Below are positions 16,135 through 24,361 of a DNA stretch of 42,854 bases, piece after piece. Numbering within the stretch: the stretch's first letter is position 1; every line of letters starts with the position of its first letter. Source of the stretch: Roseburia sp. (GTDB lineage Bacteria; Bacillota; Clostridia; Lachnospirales; Lachnospiraceae); contig JAMPIG010000022.1 of the NCBI GenBank assembly GCA_023662875.1, positions 1-42,854 of the forward strand. The letters run 5' to 3'. Below the pieces are notes generated by a model. It had not been told where the DNA came from. It made no database searches and saw only the letters and a list, made by a program, of their open reading frames with translations. A program made the position numbers and the translations under genes.

Positions 16135-17190
16135 ATGGATACATTTTATAAAAAGGCGTTAAAAAGGGGGTTGCTCACGGTGTTGTCCTGCGGAATGGCG
16201 CTGGCGGTCTCCGCCTGCGGCAGAGAGGCCCGGGACGCGGGCGCGGACGAGTCGGGAAATGTACAGGCTTCGGCTGGGCAGGAGCAGGAGGCTCAGTCGG
16301 GAAACGGACAGACTTCGGTCGGACAGATGCAGGGGGACGAGTCGGGGAACGGGCAGGCTTCGGTCAGACAGATGCAGGAGGCTCAGTCGGGAAACGGGCA
16401 AGATCAGGAAGACGGGTCAGGAGATGCACAGGCACAAGGGAACAAGACAGAAAACGGGCAGGCTTCAAACGGCAAGGCACAGGAGGACGAGCCCGAAAAT
16501 ACGGCAGGCACCGCCGACATTTCCTATGAGGCTTTGCCAATCACATATTCTCTGGACAATTCCTCCAGGGTGCCGGAGTCCAAATCCGGCGTCTTTACAG
16601 GCGATTGGGACAGGGACGGCGTGGAGGATACTCTCACGGTTAAAACCGGGGAGCGGGAGGGTTCCGAGATCATTCAAAAGCTAAAGCTTACGCTTTCGGG
16701 ATGTCCTGTCGATTATATTCTTGAGGATGCGGACTGTGACTTTATCGACATTCTGGCGGGGGATTTTGACGGAGATGAGGAGGCGGAGATTCTCCTGCTG
16801 TTCGATATGAGGTATGCGGGGGCAAACGGATGCTGCGGCCTGCAGCTTTTGGATAAAGCCGGAACGGAATATGCAAATATAGCGGAAGGCTTTTTCACCG
16901 GCTTCGATTACACGATGGAGGCACAGACAGGGGAAAACAGCGGCTACCGCATTGTAAACGGTGAAAGCGGAGAGGAATTTTTCCTGAAGGAAGAGAATGT
17001 CTATGAATCCGCCATCGCGACCGTGACAGGCTGGTATTATCTGGAGATTCTGGAGGGAGCGGAGCAGAATTATATACGGCTGAGACAGTACGCTGCCGGA
17101 GATGACATGACGAATCATGTGGGCGATATGATAACGGTTCTTTCAGCGGGGGACGGCGGGCTGCGCCTGCTGGATGAAAGGGTAAATTGA
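16135..17190 (+). CDS. Repeat-bearing lipoprotein with acidic C-terminal domain
   Basis: 351 residues. The signal peptide ends in VSAC (Cys near residue 31), predicting a lipid-anchored surface protein. A hydrophilic Gly/Gln/Ser/Asn-rich linker of about 100 residues follows; it contains three 15-residue repeats ending SGNGQ (see the 16267-16401 entry). The C-terminal ~190 residues are soluble and contain GDWDRDGVEDTLTVK and GDFDGDEEAEILLLFD, which look like FG-GAP/VCBS-type calcium-binding loops. I do not recognise a more exact family. It is preceded by the terminator of the mannoside operon, so it is transcribed separately. It lies just before a two-component system and may be one of its targets or accessory sensors, which is speculative. 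Confidence 0.8.
   Translation: MDTFYKKALKRGLLTVLSCGMALAVSACGREARDAGADESGNVQASAGQEQEAQSGNGQTSVGQMQGDESGNGQASVRQMQEAQSGNGQDQEDGSGDAQAQGNKTENGQASNGKAQEDEPENTAGTADISYEALPITYSLDNSSRVPESKSGVFTGDWDRDGVEDTLTVKTGEREGSEIIQKLKLTLSGCPVDYILEDADCDFIDILAGDFDGDEEAEILLLFDMRYAGANGCCGLQLLDKAGTEYANIAEGFFTGFDYTMEAQTGENSGYRIVNGESGEEFFLKEENVYESAIATVTGWYYLEILEGAEQNYIRLRQYAAGDDMTNHVGDMITVLSAGDGGLRLLDERVN
16267..16401 (+). repeat. Three 45-bp in-frame tandem repeats
   Basis: Units 16267-16311, 16312-16356 and 16357-16401 encode ASAGQEQEAQSGNGQ, TSVGQMQGDESGNGQ and ASVRQMQEAQSGNGQ. Partial copies flank them (DESGNVQ before, and KTENGQASNGKAQ after). They form the flexible linker between the lipid anchor and the folded domain. 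Copy number is likely to vary between strains. Confidence 0.85.
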
Positions 17191-17281
17191 TAGCGGGAGT
17201 CGTCCGCGGAGTCCTGTTATAGAATTTGAATAATAGAATCGTCCATTGGATTCTGCGTTTCTATTTTCTGAAATACCATAG

Positions 17282-17309
17282 TTACGCTTATTTTGCCAAA
17301 AGCTATAAT
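17282..17309 (+). promoter_or_regulatory. Promoter for the first two-component system
   Basis: TTACGC (17282-17287), 16 bases, then TATAAT (17304-17309). GTTAC and GTAAC flank it as a short inverted pair (17281-17285 and 17311-17315). The 233-base gap between the lipoprotein and the regulator holds nothing else I can support. Confidence 0.55.
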
Positions 17310-17423
17310 AGTAACGACAATCAGTATAGTACTCCGAAGTAAAGACATTAATTCCGTTGAAGAGAAAAGGGCAGCAGGCAGCATTACCGCCCAGTCCTGG
17401 GCGGCCAGAGGATGAGGTATCGT

Positions 17424-18116
17424 ATGGAGAAGGGAACGGTTTTAATCATTGAGGACAATCGGGATATCAGGGAGGGAATCCGTATCCTGCTGCAGAGCGA
17501 GGGCTACGGCGTGGAGGAGGCGGGGGACGGCGCCGCGGGCCTGCGCCTGTTGGACGGGCGTATCGCCCTTGTCATACTGGATATTATGATGCCCGGTCTC
17601 TCCGGCATAGAGACCTGTAAGCTGATCCGGGAAAAATCAACCGTTCCCATCCTCTTTTTGACCGCCAAATCATCGGAAATGGATAAGCTGCAGGGCTTTG
17701 GGGCGGGCGGAGACGATTATCTGGTCAAGCCCTTTTCCTATATCGAGTTAAAGGCAAGAGTAGGCGCGCTCATCAGGAGAAGCCGGGTTTATGACAGTCA
17801 TCTGCCGAAGGGGGACACGACGGTCTCTTACAGAAATCTTCGGATGAACGCGGAGGACAGACTGGTGTGGAAGGACGGTATCCCCATCGAACTGACGGAA
17901 AAGGAGCACTTGATTTTAAAGCTGCTGATGGATTATCAGGGCAAGATCTTCTCCACAGAAAACATCTACACCAGCGTATGGCAGGAGCCCTTTTTGTACA
18001 CATCGGCAAACACCGTGATGGTCCATATCAAGCATATCCGCGCCAAGGTCGAGGAAAACCCGCAGCAGCCGGAGATCATCAAAACCGTGTGGGGGAAGGG
18101 GTACAAGATTGGATAA
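17424..18116 (+). CDS. OmpR-family response regulator
   Basis: About 230 residues. The receiver domain has IIEDN at residues 8-12, phosphoacceptor Asp53 in VILDIMMPG, the switch Thr in FLTAKSS, and Lys in VKPFSYIEL. The C-terminal winged helix-turn-helix has LTEKEHLILKLLMDYQGK and a recognition helix near TSANTVMVHIKHIRAKVE. It binds DNA as a phosphorylated dimer. The ATG at 17424 is chosen over 17412 because AGAGGATGAGG precedes it at the right distance. It overlaps the sensor kinase gene by eight bases, so the pair is translationally coupled. Targets are unknown. Confidence 0.92.
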   Translation: MEKGTVLIIEDNRDIREGIRILLQSEGYGVEEAGDGAAGLRLLDGRIALVILDIMMPGLSGIETCKLIREKSTVPILFLTAKSSEMDKLQGFGAGGDDYLVKPFSYIELKARVGALIRRSRVYDSHLPKGDTTVSYRNLRMNAEDRLVWKDGIPIELTEKEHLILKLLMDYQGKIFSTENIYTSVWQEPFLYTSANTVMVHIKHIRAKVEENPQQPEIIKTVWGKGYKIG

Positions 18117-19458
18117 AATAAGGGAAAGCCTGACAAGGAAAATGATAGCGCTTGTCATCTGCGGCTTTGTGATAGCGGTTGTTGTTTTTCTGGCCGTTTA
18201 CTATGTCGGCAGCGAATATGCGGATTATTATTTTGATACGTCTGCTTTTATATACAAGGCGGAGGAAAAGGAAATCGGCAAGCTGCAGGAATTTATTCTT
18301 GCCAACGATATCCGCGCCGATGATCAGGAACGTATTATGGACTGGGTTGAGTCGCAAAATATCGGCTATATTACAATATCGAGAAAAAACCAGCCCATCG
18401 TGGGGATTTCCAATACAGGGAGCTTTACGTTATTGGGAAATGTGCAGAGGGATTTGAATATCACATGGATGTATTTTTATCAGGTGGAATTTGCGGACGG
18501 TCCGGCGGATGTATTTATCTATAACGGATATGCCGAAAAGTATTATGTCCTGGTCGATATCATAGCGATATTTGCGGCAGTGCTTTCTTATATTCTTTTT
18601 GTCTTCTGGGGGATCAGGAAAGAGGTCAGGTATATTGGCCTGATCCGGGGAGAAATTTCCGGAATGCAGGAGAGCGATTATGAATCCGGTATCACCGTCA
18701 AGGGGAGGGACGAGGTCAGCGCGCTGGCGGAGCAGCTGAACAGGATGCGGGCGGCTATTCTGGCAGCCCGGGAAAAGGAGCAGGCGCTGAAGGCATCTCA
18801 GGAAAGCCTGCTCCTTGGCATGGCCCATGATTTGCGGACGCCCCTGACAAGCCAGACCGCCTATCTGGAGATCCTGCGAAACAGCGATCGGATTGTGGGG
18901 GAGGAGAGAACCTATGCGGAGAAGGCCTTTGCGAAGGCCATGGAGATCAAAGAACTCTCCGAGCAGCTCTTTGAATATTTCCTTACCAGCACGGCCGAAG
19001 AGGTCAGGCTGGAAGAGCCCTGTGAGGCGGAATACGCCGTCGGGGAATACCTCTCGGAGATGGTTTATCTTTTGGAAAACGCGGGTTTTAAAGTCGATAC
19101 CGGAGATTTGCGCTGGGAGCCGGTTGAAGTGTCCCTGTATTCGGAATATATTGGCCGGATCAACAATAATCTTTACTCGAACATCGTAAAGTACGCGGAT
19201 CCGCAGACGGCTGTAAAGATATGGATCGAGTACCGGGACAGGGAAATCTCCCTGCATCTTTCAAATGCCGTGAACCCGGATCCCGCCGTCGCCTCTAAGA
19301 CGGGGATCGGGCTGAAGAATGTGACGGAGATGATGAAGCGGATGGGAGGCAGGACGGAAGTTCAAGGGGATGCAAAAAGGTATGACATTGCGCTGACTTT
19401 TCCGGTAGTTTCCGCGGGAGGATCGGCATGCAGGTCTGGCGAGGTCAGAAAAAGTTAA
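18109..19458 (+). CDS. Sensor histidine kinase
   Basis: 449 residues from a TTG start (GGGGAAGGGG eight bases upstream). Membrane helix one is near residues 15-35 (VICGFVIAVVVFLAVYYVG), then a ~110-residue outside domain, then helix two near 145-165 (IIAIFAAVLSYILFVFWGI). A HAMP-like linker leads to the HisKA motif MAHDLRTPLTSQ with His240. The ATP-binding part has an N-box-like RINNNLYSNIVKYAD and a G-box TGIGLKNV. It phosphorylates the regulator encoded just upstream. Helical and HAMP assignments are by eye. The extracellular domain is not recognised, so the signal is unknown. Confidence 0.92.
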   Translation: MDKIRESLTRKMIALVICGFVIAVVVFLAVYYVGSEYADYYFDTSAFIYKAEEKEIGKLQEFILANDIRADDQERIMDWVESQNIGYITISRKNQPIVGISNTGSFTLLGNVQRDLNITWMYFYQVEFADGPADVFIYNGYAEKYYVLVDIIAIFAAVLSYILFVFWGIRKEVRYIGLIRGEISGMQESDYESGITVKGRDEVSALAEQLNRMRAAILAAREKEQALKASQESLLLGMAHDLRTPLTSQTAYLEILRNSDRIVGEERTYAEKAFAKAMEIKELSEQLFEYFLTSTAEEVRLEEPCEAEYAVGEYLSEMVYLLENAGFKVDTGDLRWEPVEVSLYSEYIGRINNNLYSNIVKYADPQTAVKIWIEYRDREISLHLSNAVNPDPAVASKTGIGLKNVTEMMKRMGGRTEVQGDAKRYDIALTFPVVSAGGSACRSGEVRKS

Positions 19459-19498
19459 GATTTTTTGCTCAAATAACTTAAGATATATATCGTAAAAT
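19454..19498 (+). promoter_or_regulatory. Candidate activator sites and promoter before the VanR-like gene
   Basis: GTTAAGA (19454-19460) and CTTAAGA (19477-19483) are followed by CGTAAAAT with a -10-like TAAAAT at 19493-19498. No good -35 box is seen, as expected for a promoter that needs a bound OmpR-type regulator. A related arrangement stands before the lipoprotein gene at 21425-21459, which suggests a shared autoregulated site. Confidence 0.4.
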
Positions 19499-19550
19499 GT
19501 TTTTGCTTACAGGCTGTGATATTCCTGCGCTGACGGACAGGAGGGATAAA

Positions 19551-20246
19551 ATGAACAAGCGAAAAGTCCTGATAGCGGACGACGACAGGGAGATTGTTGA
19601 CCTGATTGAGCTCTATCTCGCGGGCGAGGATTATGAAATTATCAAGGCATACGATGGGAAAGAGTGTATGGAAATGCTGAAACAACACGAAATTTCCCTT
19701 TTGGTTCTTGACGTTATGATGCCGCGTATTGACGGACTGGAGGTATGCAAAAATCTACGGGAAACCTCAAATATACCGGTCATCCTCGTGAGCGCCAGAA
19801 CCGCGCCCATTGACAAGGTGCAGGGGCTGTCCGGCGGAGCTGACGATTACATAACAAAGCCATTTCACCCTTTGGAACTTGTAGCCCGCATTAAAGCGCA
19901 GATGAGAAGATACACAGAGCTAAACCCCAACCGCAGGAATGAGCCAAGGGAAATTATCATCAAAGACCTGGTAATCAATATGGACGAACACACCGTACAG
20001 AAAGGTGAGGAGCTGTGCCAGTTGACACCGAAAGAGTTTGATATTTTGCTTTTACTCGCGCAAAACCGAGGTCAGGTATTTAGCTCTGAAACGATTTTTG
20101 AGAAGATATGGAAAGAGTCCGCTTTTGATCAGGATAATACAGTCATGGTTCACGTCCGCAAGCTCCGGGATAAGCTGGGGGACAACGCAAGGAGGCCTAA
20201 ATACATCCATACAGTGTGGGGAGTGGGGTATAAAATTGAAAAATAA
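19551..20246 (+). CDS. VanR-like OmpR-family response regulator
   Basis: 231 residues starting at the ATG with AGGAGGG upstream. The receiver domain has ADDDREIV, Asp54 in VLDVMMPRIDG, SARTAPIDKVQGL and KPFHPLELVARIKAQ. The DNA-binding domain has LTPKEFDILLLLAQN and NTVMVHVRKLRDKLGD. The spacing and wording are those of the VanR/antibiotic-sensing branch of OmpR regulators. Codon use is clearly more A/T-rich than in the flanking sugar genes. It overlaps the kinase gene by 11 bases and begins a six-gene unit ending at 24986. It probably controls the lipoprotein and transporter genes behind it. It is not evidence of vancomycin resistance, as no vanH/A/X genes are present. Confidence 0.9.
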   Translation: MNKRKVLIADDDREIVDLIELYLAGEDYEIIKAYDGKECMEMLKQHEISLLVLDVMMPRIDGLEVCKNLRETSNIPVILVSARTAPIDKVQGLSGGADDYITKPFHPLELVARIKAQMRRYTELNPNRRNEPREIIIKDLVINMDEHTVQKGEELCQLTPKEFDILLLLAQNRGQVFSSETIFEKIWKESAFDQDNTVMVHVRKLRDKLGDNARRPKYIHTVWGVGYKIEK

Positions 20247-21330
20247 GTATTGGAGGCTGGCGATCAAATTATTACTGTACGCAGCGCTAAGCCTGATTTC
20301 GGGAATGGCTGCCACGGCGCTTATTTATTATGCTGCCTATAAAATCTTCGATCTGCCGGGCGGACGTTATCATGTGAGACTTACCTATAATTTGCTTCGG
20401 GATTTCATGCGCGAAACACCGTGGCTTCTATGGGTATGTATGACGGTAGCGATTCTTGCGGTCCTCTATTTTTTATTTGCGAAAAACACCGTGAAGCGTC
20501 TGGGTAACATACAGAGAGCTATTTCGCAGATCCGTGACGGAGGGTATCGCGTCATGCTGCCAAACGATAAGGCGGACTGTCTTGGCGAGCTGGAACGTGA
20601 TATAAACGCAATGGCGATGCAGATAGAAAACGCCTTTAGAACCAAAGAGGAAATAGAGCAATCTAAGGATGATTTCATTGTAAATATCGCCCACGACCTC
20701 AGAACCCCGCTCACCTCTATTATTGGATATTTGTCCTTTTTGACTGAACGTGAGCTTGCCCCTGAAATTTCTGCGAAATACGCGTCGATTGCATACGAAA
20801 AGGCGGGACAACTTGAGAGTCTGGCGGAATCACTGTTTGATATTGCTCATTTCGCAATGGATTCTGTTCCCATAAACAAAGAAGCGGTTAATCTTAAAAA
20901 AATGCTCCTGCAAAAACAAGATGAAATGTTTCCTCAGCTTCATAGCGCGAAAATGGAAATACATCTTGACGTGCCGGAGGATTTGCCTCGGATAAATATG
21001 GACGGTGAACTTATGGCCCGTGCGTTTGACAACCTTATTGTAAACGCTGTCCGATACGCAAGCGAGGGCAGGATTTTAGATATAAGGGTGGTTCCCGGCG
21101 AGAACAATGTACTTATCTCGTTTGTCACCCACGCAAATCCTGTTCCCGACTCCGAGCTGGAGCATATTTTTGACAAGCTCTACAGGCTGGAGAAATCCCG
21201 CGCGACGCAAACGGGCGGGACGGGGCTGGGCCTTTCCATCAGCCGCCGCATCGTGGAGCTTCATGGGGGGGCGTTGACCGCCCGGCAGGCTGAGGGCGGC
21301 ACGGCATTTGATATCTCTCTGCCTCTGTGA
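20236..21330 (+). CDS. VanS-like sensor histidine kinase
   Basis: 364 residues from a TTG start (GGGAGTGGGG upstream) inside the end of the regulator gene. There are two membrane helices (LYAALSLISGMAATALIYY near residues 15-33 and LLWVCMTVAILAVLYFLFA near 62-80) with a very short outside loop. A HAMP domain follows, then the HisKA motif NIAHDLRTPLTSIIGYL with His153, the N-box DNLIVNAVRYA and the G-box GGTGLGLSISRRI. The short sensor loop is typical of kinases that sense within the membrane or through a partner protein, as in peptide-antibiotic detoxification modules where the transporter itself is the sensor. It acts on the VanR-like regulator. Confidence 0.92.
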   Translation: MKNKYWRLAIKLLLYAALSLISGMAATALIYYAAYKIFDLPGGRYHVRLTYNLLRDFMRETPWLLWVCMTVAILAVLYFLFAKNTVKRLGNIQRAISQIRDGGYRVMLPNDKADCLGELERDINAMAMQIENAFRTKEEIEQSKDDFIVNIAHDLRTPLTSIIGYLSFLTERELAPEISAKYASIAYEKAGQLESLAESLFDIAHFAMDSVPINKEAVNLKKMLLQKQDEMFPQLHSAKMEIHLDVPEDLPRINMDGELMARAFDNLIVNAVRYASEGRILDIRVVPGENNVLISFVTHANPVPDSELEHIFDKLYRLEKSRATQTGGTGLGLSISRRIVELHGGALTARQAEGGTAFDISLPL

Positions 21331-21370
21331 AGGAATGATGAGTTTGAAAGTAAGTGACATCAGACGGCAG

Positions 21371-21459
21371 CTTGTTGCCATACATCTTTCATGGTCATTT
21401 GTGCCAGCAATGGCATGGCAACAAGTTAAGAAAAAGGTAAGATTTGCTCTCCGTATTTG
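21371..21459 (+). promoter_or_regulatory. Long inverted repeat and candidate regulator sites before the lipoprotein gene
   Basis: CTTGTTGCCAT (21371-21381) and ATGGCAACAAG (21415-21425) form a perfect 11-bp inverted repeat with a 33-base gap. Immediately after come GTTAAG (21425-21430) and GGTAAGA (21436-21442) at an 11-bp period, typical of OmpR-type direct repeats. A CGTATTTG follows at 21452-21459, comparable to CGTAAAAT before the VanR-like gene. AAAAAGGTAAGATTTGCTC here closely matches a stretch at 19449-19470. Confidence 0.45.
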
Positions 21460-21512
21460 TTCAGATGACCGTGTTAATTTAAGGCCATACCAACAATACG
21501 GAGGGCTTTTGT

Positions 21513-22670
21513 ATGAAAAAATACGTATTTGCATTTCTGTTAGCGGCTGCTTCGGCGGCGCTATGTGCCTGCGGAGAAGCACAGGAAACGCCGGAAAATT
21601 CAGAGGGATCGCAAGGCGTCGAGGCTGTTTCGGCTGTTCGGGATTCCGGGCAGCCGCAGACAATACACATGTCCGAAACCTTGTGCGACGGGCTTGTCAT
21701 TGACGCAGATATCCCCGTGCAGGAAAGTCTTGCCCTTTCCACATATCAGGCAAATTTTTTCCGCATATCCGCGGCTGACGCAGTTTCCCTGCTGGCCCAG
21801 GGAAGCAGGATAAAGACGGAAGAACCGCATCATTATGATCCAAACGGGTTCAACCTTGTATTGGAAAGCGGCGCGCAAATCTTCCACGCGAACGGGATTC
21901 TCACCTATTGTTCTGAAACGGAAGATCGGGACAGAGAAATCGCTGATTTACTTTCACGTTACGGTGAAACGCACAGCGAAGAGGTTCACACACTGTCGTT
22001 CCTGCCGCCTGACGAGGCCGTCGGCAAAGCCGACGCCCTGATCCGCGAACTGGACATAATCGGGGAGCCTGCATTGGACGCGATTATCGGTTTGTCGGGA
22101 GCGGAGATCATGGCGTGGCAGAATGAACTGATGACCGATGAAAACTATAGCTGGTGGGCAGGCATCGGGAAAACAAATGTTTTGGATGACCTGACTTCTG
22201 AGGACGATGCTTATTATATTTCGTTCTATTTCACTTATCAGAACCTCCCTGTTTTTGATCAGGATAGAGAGCCGGGGATTTCGTCCGTCAGCGACAGCCT
22301 TCCGGCAAACTCGATGAAAGCCAATGTTTTGATCACGCCAAAAGGAGTACGCTATTTCAAGGTTGAAAATACTTTAAGCACACAGGGCGACAGCTCAGAG
22401 GCTCAGAGCATAATCTCCGTGCAGGAGGCCCTGCAAAAGCTTTGCGAAGAGCAGGAAAATACCATCACATTCGGAACGCAGCTTATCACCGGAGTGTGGC
22501 TTGAATATATTCCGATTCGAGCTGAAAACGCTGTAGAGGGCGTAGGCCCGTTCCTGTTAAAGCCCTATTGGTGCTTTGAAACTGTTGACGTGGAATCGGG
22601 CGTCGAACGCATAATAAACGCGGATCGAATCAACGCCGTAACGGGAGACAATCTGGCCTATGAGCAATAA
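21513..22670 (+). CDS. Lipoprotein of a two-component/ABC module
   Basis: 385 residues. The signal peptide has a lipobox ALCAC (Cys near residue 20), then a Glu/Ser-rich linker and a ~330-residue soluble extracellular domain with no family I can name with certainty; it resembles uncharacterised Firmicutes lipoproteins of the DUF6034 kind. A GGAGGG site precedes the ATG. Its end overlaps the first permease gene by 11 bases, so it belongs to the same unit as the VanRS-like pair and the ABC genes. It may bind the compound that the transporter exports, or tune the kinase. Either is inference from position. Confidence 0.75.
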   Translation: MKKYVFAFLLAAASAALCACGEAQETPENSEGSQGVEAVSAVRDSGQPQTIHMSETLCDGLVIDADIPVQESLALSTYQANFFRISAADAVSLLAQGSRIKTEEPHHYDPNGFNLVLESGAQIFHANGILTYCSETEDRDREIADLLSRYGETHSEEVHTLSFLPPDEAVGKADALIRELDIIGEPALDAIIGLSGAEIMAWQNELMTDENYSWWAGIGKTNVLDDLTSEDDAYYISFYFTYQNLPVFDQDREPGISSVSDSLPANSMKANVLITPKGVRYFKVENTLSTQGDSSEAQSIISVQEALQKLCEEQENTITFGTQLITGVWLEYIPIRAENAVEGVGPFLLKPYWCFETVDVESGVERIINADRINAVTGDNLAYEQ

Positions 22671-23478
22671 AACCTTTCGCAACACATTGGCAGCGGACTT
22701 CAAACGCTCGCTGCGCCTGCCTATGCTGTTTGCGGTGCTGGCTGTGATCATTGGATTTATCCTCGACAATTACAACGACTTAAAACTTCTGGCCTTCGAG
22801 CAGGGCAGAGAAAACCTGAGCGTATTCTATTACTATTTCAATTCGGTTTCATTTGGCGGTATGTTCTCGACGTATTTATTTGCGCCCATTGCCGCGCTGC
22901 CATTTGCCGCGGAGTACGCCGTAGAACGTCAGTCCGGCATGGCGCTGTATCTGGTGAGCAGGAGCGGGGTAAAAAACTACGGCATTTCAAAAATGCTGAC
23001 CGCAGCCATAGCGGGCGGACTGGCGCTATGTATCGGCAGCATGATCTTCGTGGCGGTATTGTCTGCGCAGCTGCGGTTGGTACATCCGTCTGACCTGGTG
23101 GAGCATGCAGGGCTGCCCTATTATTCGCTGCTGGCGTCCGGTGAAGGAATGCAATATTTTTTTGCTGCCTGGTATTTGCTGTTCCTGACCGGCGCATTAT
23201 GGGCAAGCGCGGCGATGTGCGTCTCGGCTTTCGCGCCGGATCGGTATGTCGTAATCGCGTCCCCCTTTTTGCTTTGCTTTCTCACGGTGCAGTTTGCGCG
23301 ACTGCTGAGAGTGCCGAATGCCGTGCGATTGGATATGCTTCTGATCGGACGCGCACAATGGGGCTCAGAGATTGTTTCCCTGCTGCTGGCCGGGACAGTG
23401 ATAGCTTTGTCGGTCGCGGGACTTACATTCGTGTTCTGTCGGCGTGTGAAAGGAGTTGTACAAGATGGACTTTGTTAG
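22660..23478 (+). CDS. ABC-2 type membrane protein, first subunit
   Basis: 272 residues with about six hydrophobic segments: LPMLFAVLAVIIGFIL near 17-32, then around 63-80, 108-135, 165-190, 192-220 and 235-258. An EYAVERQSGMALYLVSRSGV stretch lies between helices two and three. This resembles the permeases of lantibiotic-immunity and bacitracin-type exporters (ABC-2 fold). It lacks an ATP-binding domain and would pair with the next membrane protein and the ATPase encoded at 24354. The ATG lies inside the end of the lipoprotein gene, which implies coupled translation. Confidence 0.75.
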   Translation: MSNKTFRNTLAADFKRSLRLPMLFAVLAVIIGFILDNYNDLKLLAFEQGRENLSVFYYYFNSVSFGGMFSTYLFAPIAALPFAAEYAVERQSGMALYLVSRSGVKNYGISKMLTAAIAGGLALCIGSMIFVAVLSAQLRLVHPSDLVEHAGLPYYSLLASGEGMQYFFAAWYLLFLTGALWASAAMCVSAFAPDRYVVIASPFLLCFLTVQFARLLRVPNAVRLDMLLIGRAQWGSEIVSLLLAGTVIALSVAGLTFVFCRRVKGVVQDGLC

Positions 23479-24361
23479 AAGAAGCTATCGGGTATTTTGC
23501 TTATCATTCCGTTCTGCCTTTTCATCGCCAAGACTGGTACTGCTGCTGGTCATGGCCGCCGCGTATGTCTATGGCAGCGTATCCCCGGTGGCTGATCTGT
23601 CGGCGGATTTGGATATCCCCGCGCATCCGTGGGCGTTTCCGCATTTGACGAATGATTTCGCCTGCCAGCTCGTGTTCATGGCGACCGCCGTCGTGCTATT
23701 CTGTGACGCGCCATTTGAAAATGAGGCTGCGATGTATTTCAAACACCGCGCCGGGCACACAGGCTGGGCAATGGGTCATGCTCTGTATATCCTGGCAATA
23801 TCTTTTTTGTTCGTACTGCTGCTTCAGGTTATCAGTATCCTTGCCCTGATCCCACAGCTGGATATTCGGGACGGGTGGGGTAAAATATGGGGCGCTCTCG
23901 GCAAATCAGGCATTGGGAGACAGTACGGAGTTGTCTTTACCGCCAGCGATTATCTGGTGGGGAAATACACTCCGTTGGAGGCGACGGTTTACAGCTTTTT
24001 GCTGGAGTGGGCCTGCACCGCATGGCTGGGGCTTTTAAGCTACGCCGGAAATATGCTCTCAAGGAAGCCTGTGGGTACGTTTCTCGCGGCGGCCTTTGTC
24101 CTTCTTGACGTGACGATATACAACGAATGGACGCCCGCCGCATATGCGTTTTCGCCTGTCACCCTGGCGCAGCTTTCCGCCTTTGCCGGCAAAAATCTAA
24201 GCTATGGCATTACCCTCGCGTATGCGGTTCATTTCTTCTGCGTTTCCATCTTTGTGCTCCTTTGCATCTGCGTTTGGGGGCATAAGCTGAAACACGTTGC
24301 CAGCCGGATATCGTGTAAACTGAGGACGACTGACAGATTTGGGGGGAGTACAAGTGAATAA
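23465..24361 (+). CDS. ABC-2 type membrane protein, second subunit
   Basis: About 298 residues with six or so membrane segments (for example LVLLLVMAAAYVYGSV near 19-34 and LAISFLFVLLLQVISILALIP near 105-125). Its DAPFENEAAMYFKHRAGHTGW stretch is arranged like the corresponding EYAVERQSG region in the preceding protein, so the two look like diverged halves of a heterodimeric channel. The ATG at 23465 follows AAAGGAG and overlaps the previous gene by 14 bases. The substrate is unknown. The family is supported by hydropathy and context more than by strong motifs. Confidence 0.7.
   Translation: MDFVRRSYRVFCLSFRSAFSSPRLVLLLVMAAAYVYGSVSPVADLSADLDIPAHPWAFPHLTNDFACQLVFMATAVVLFCDAPFENEAAMYFKHRAGHTGWAMGHALYILAISFLFVLLLQVISILALIPQLDIRDGWGKIWGALGKSGIGRQYGVVFTASDYLVGKYTPLEATVYSFLLEWACTAWLGLLSYAGNMLSRKPVGTFLAAAFVLLDVTIYNEWTPAAYAFSPVTLAQLSAFAGKNLSYGITLAYAVHFFCVSIFVLLCICVWGHKLKHVASRISCKLRTTDRFGGSTSE

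Noticed and set aside
19551-21330. Vancomycin-resistance regulatory genes
   Set aside because: The pair is VanR/VanS-like in sequence style only. No vanH, ligase or vanX genes occur, and the linked genes encode a lipoprotein and an ABC efflux system.
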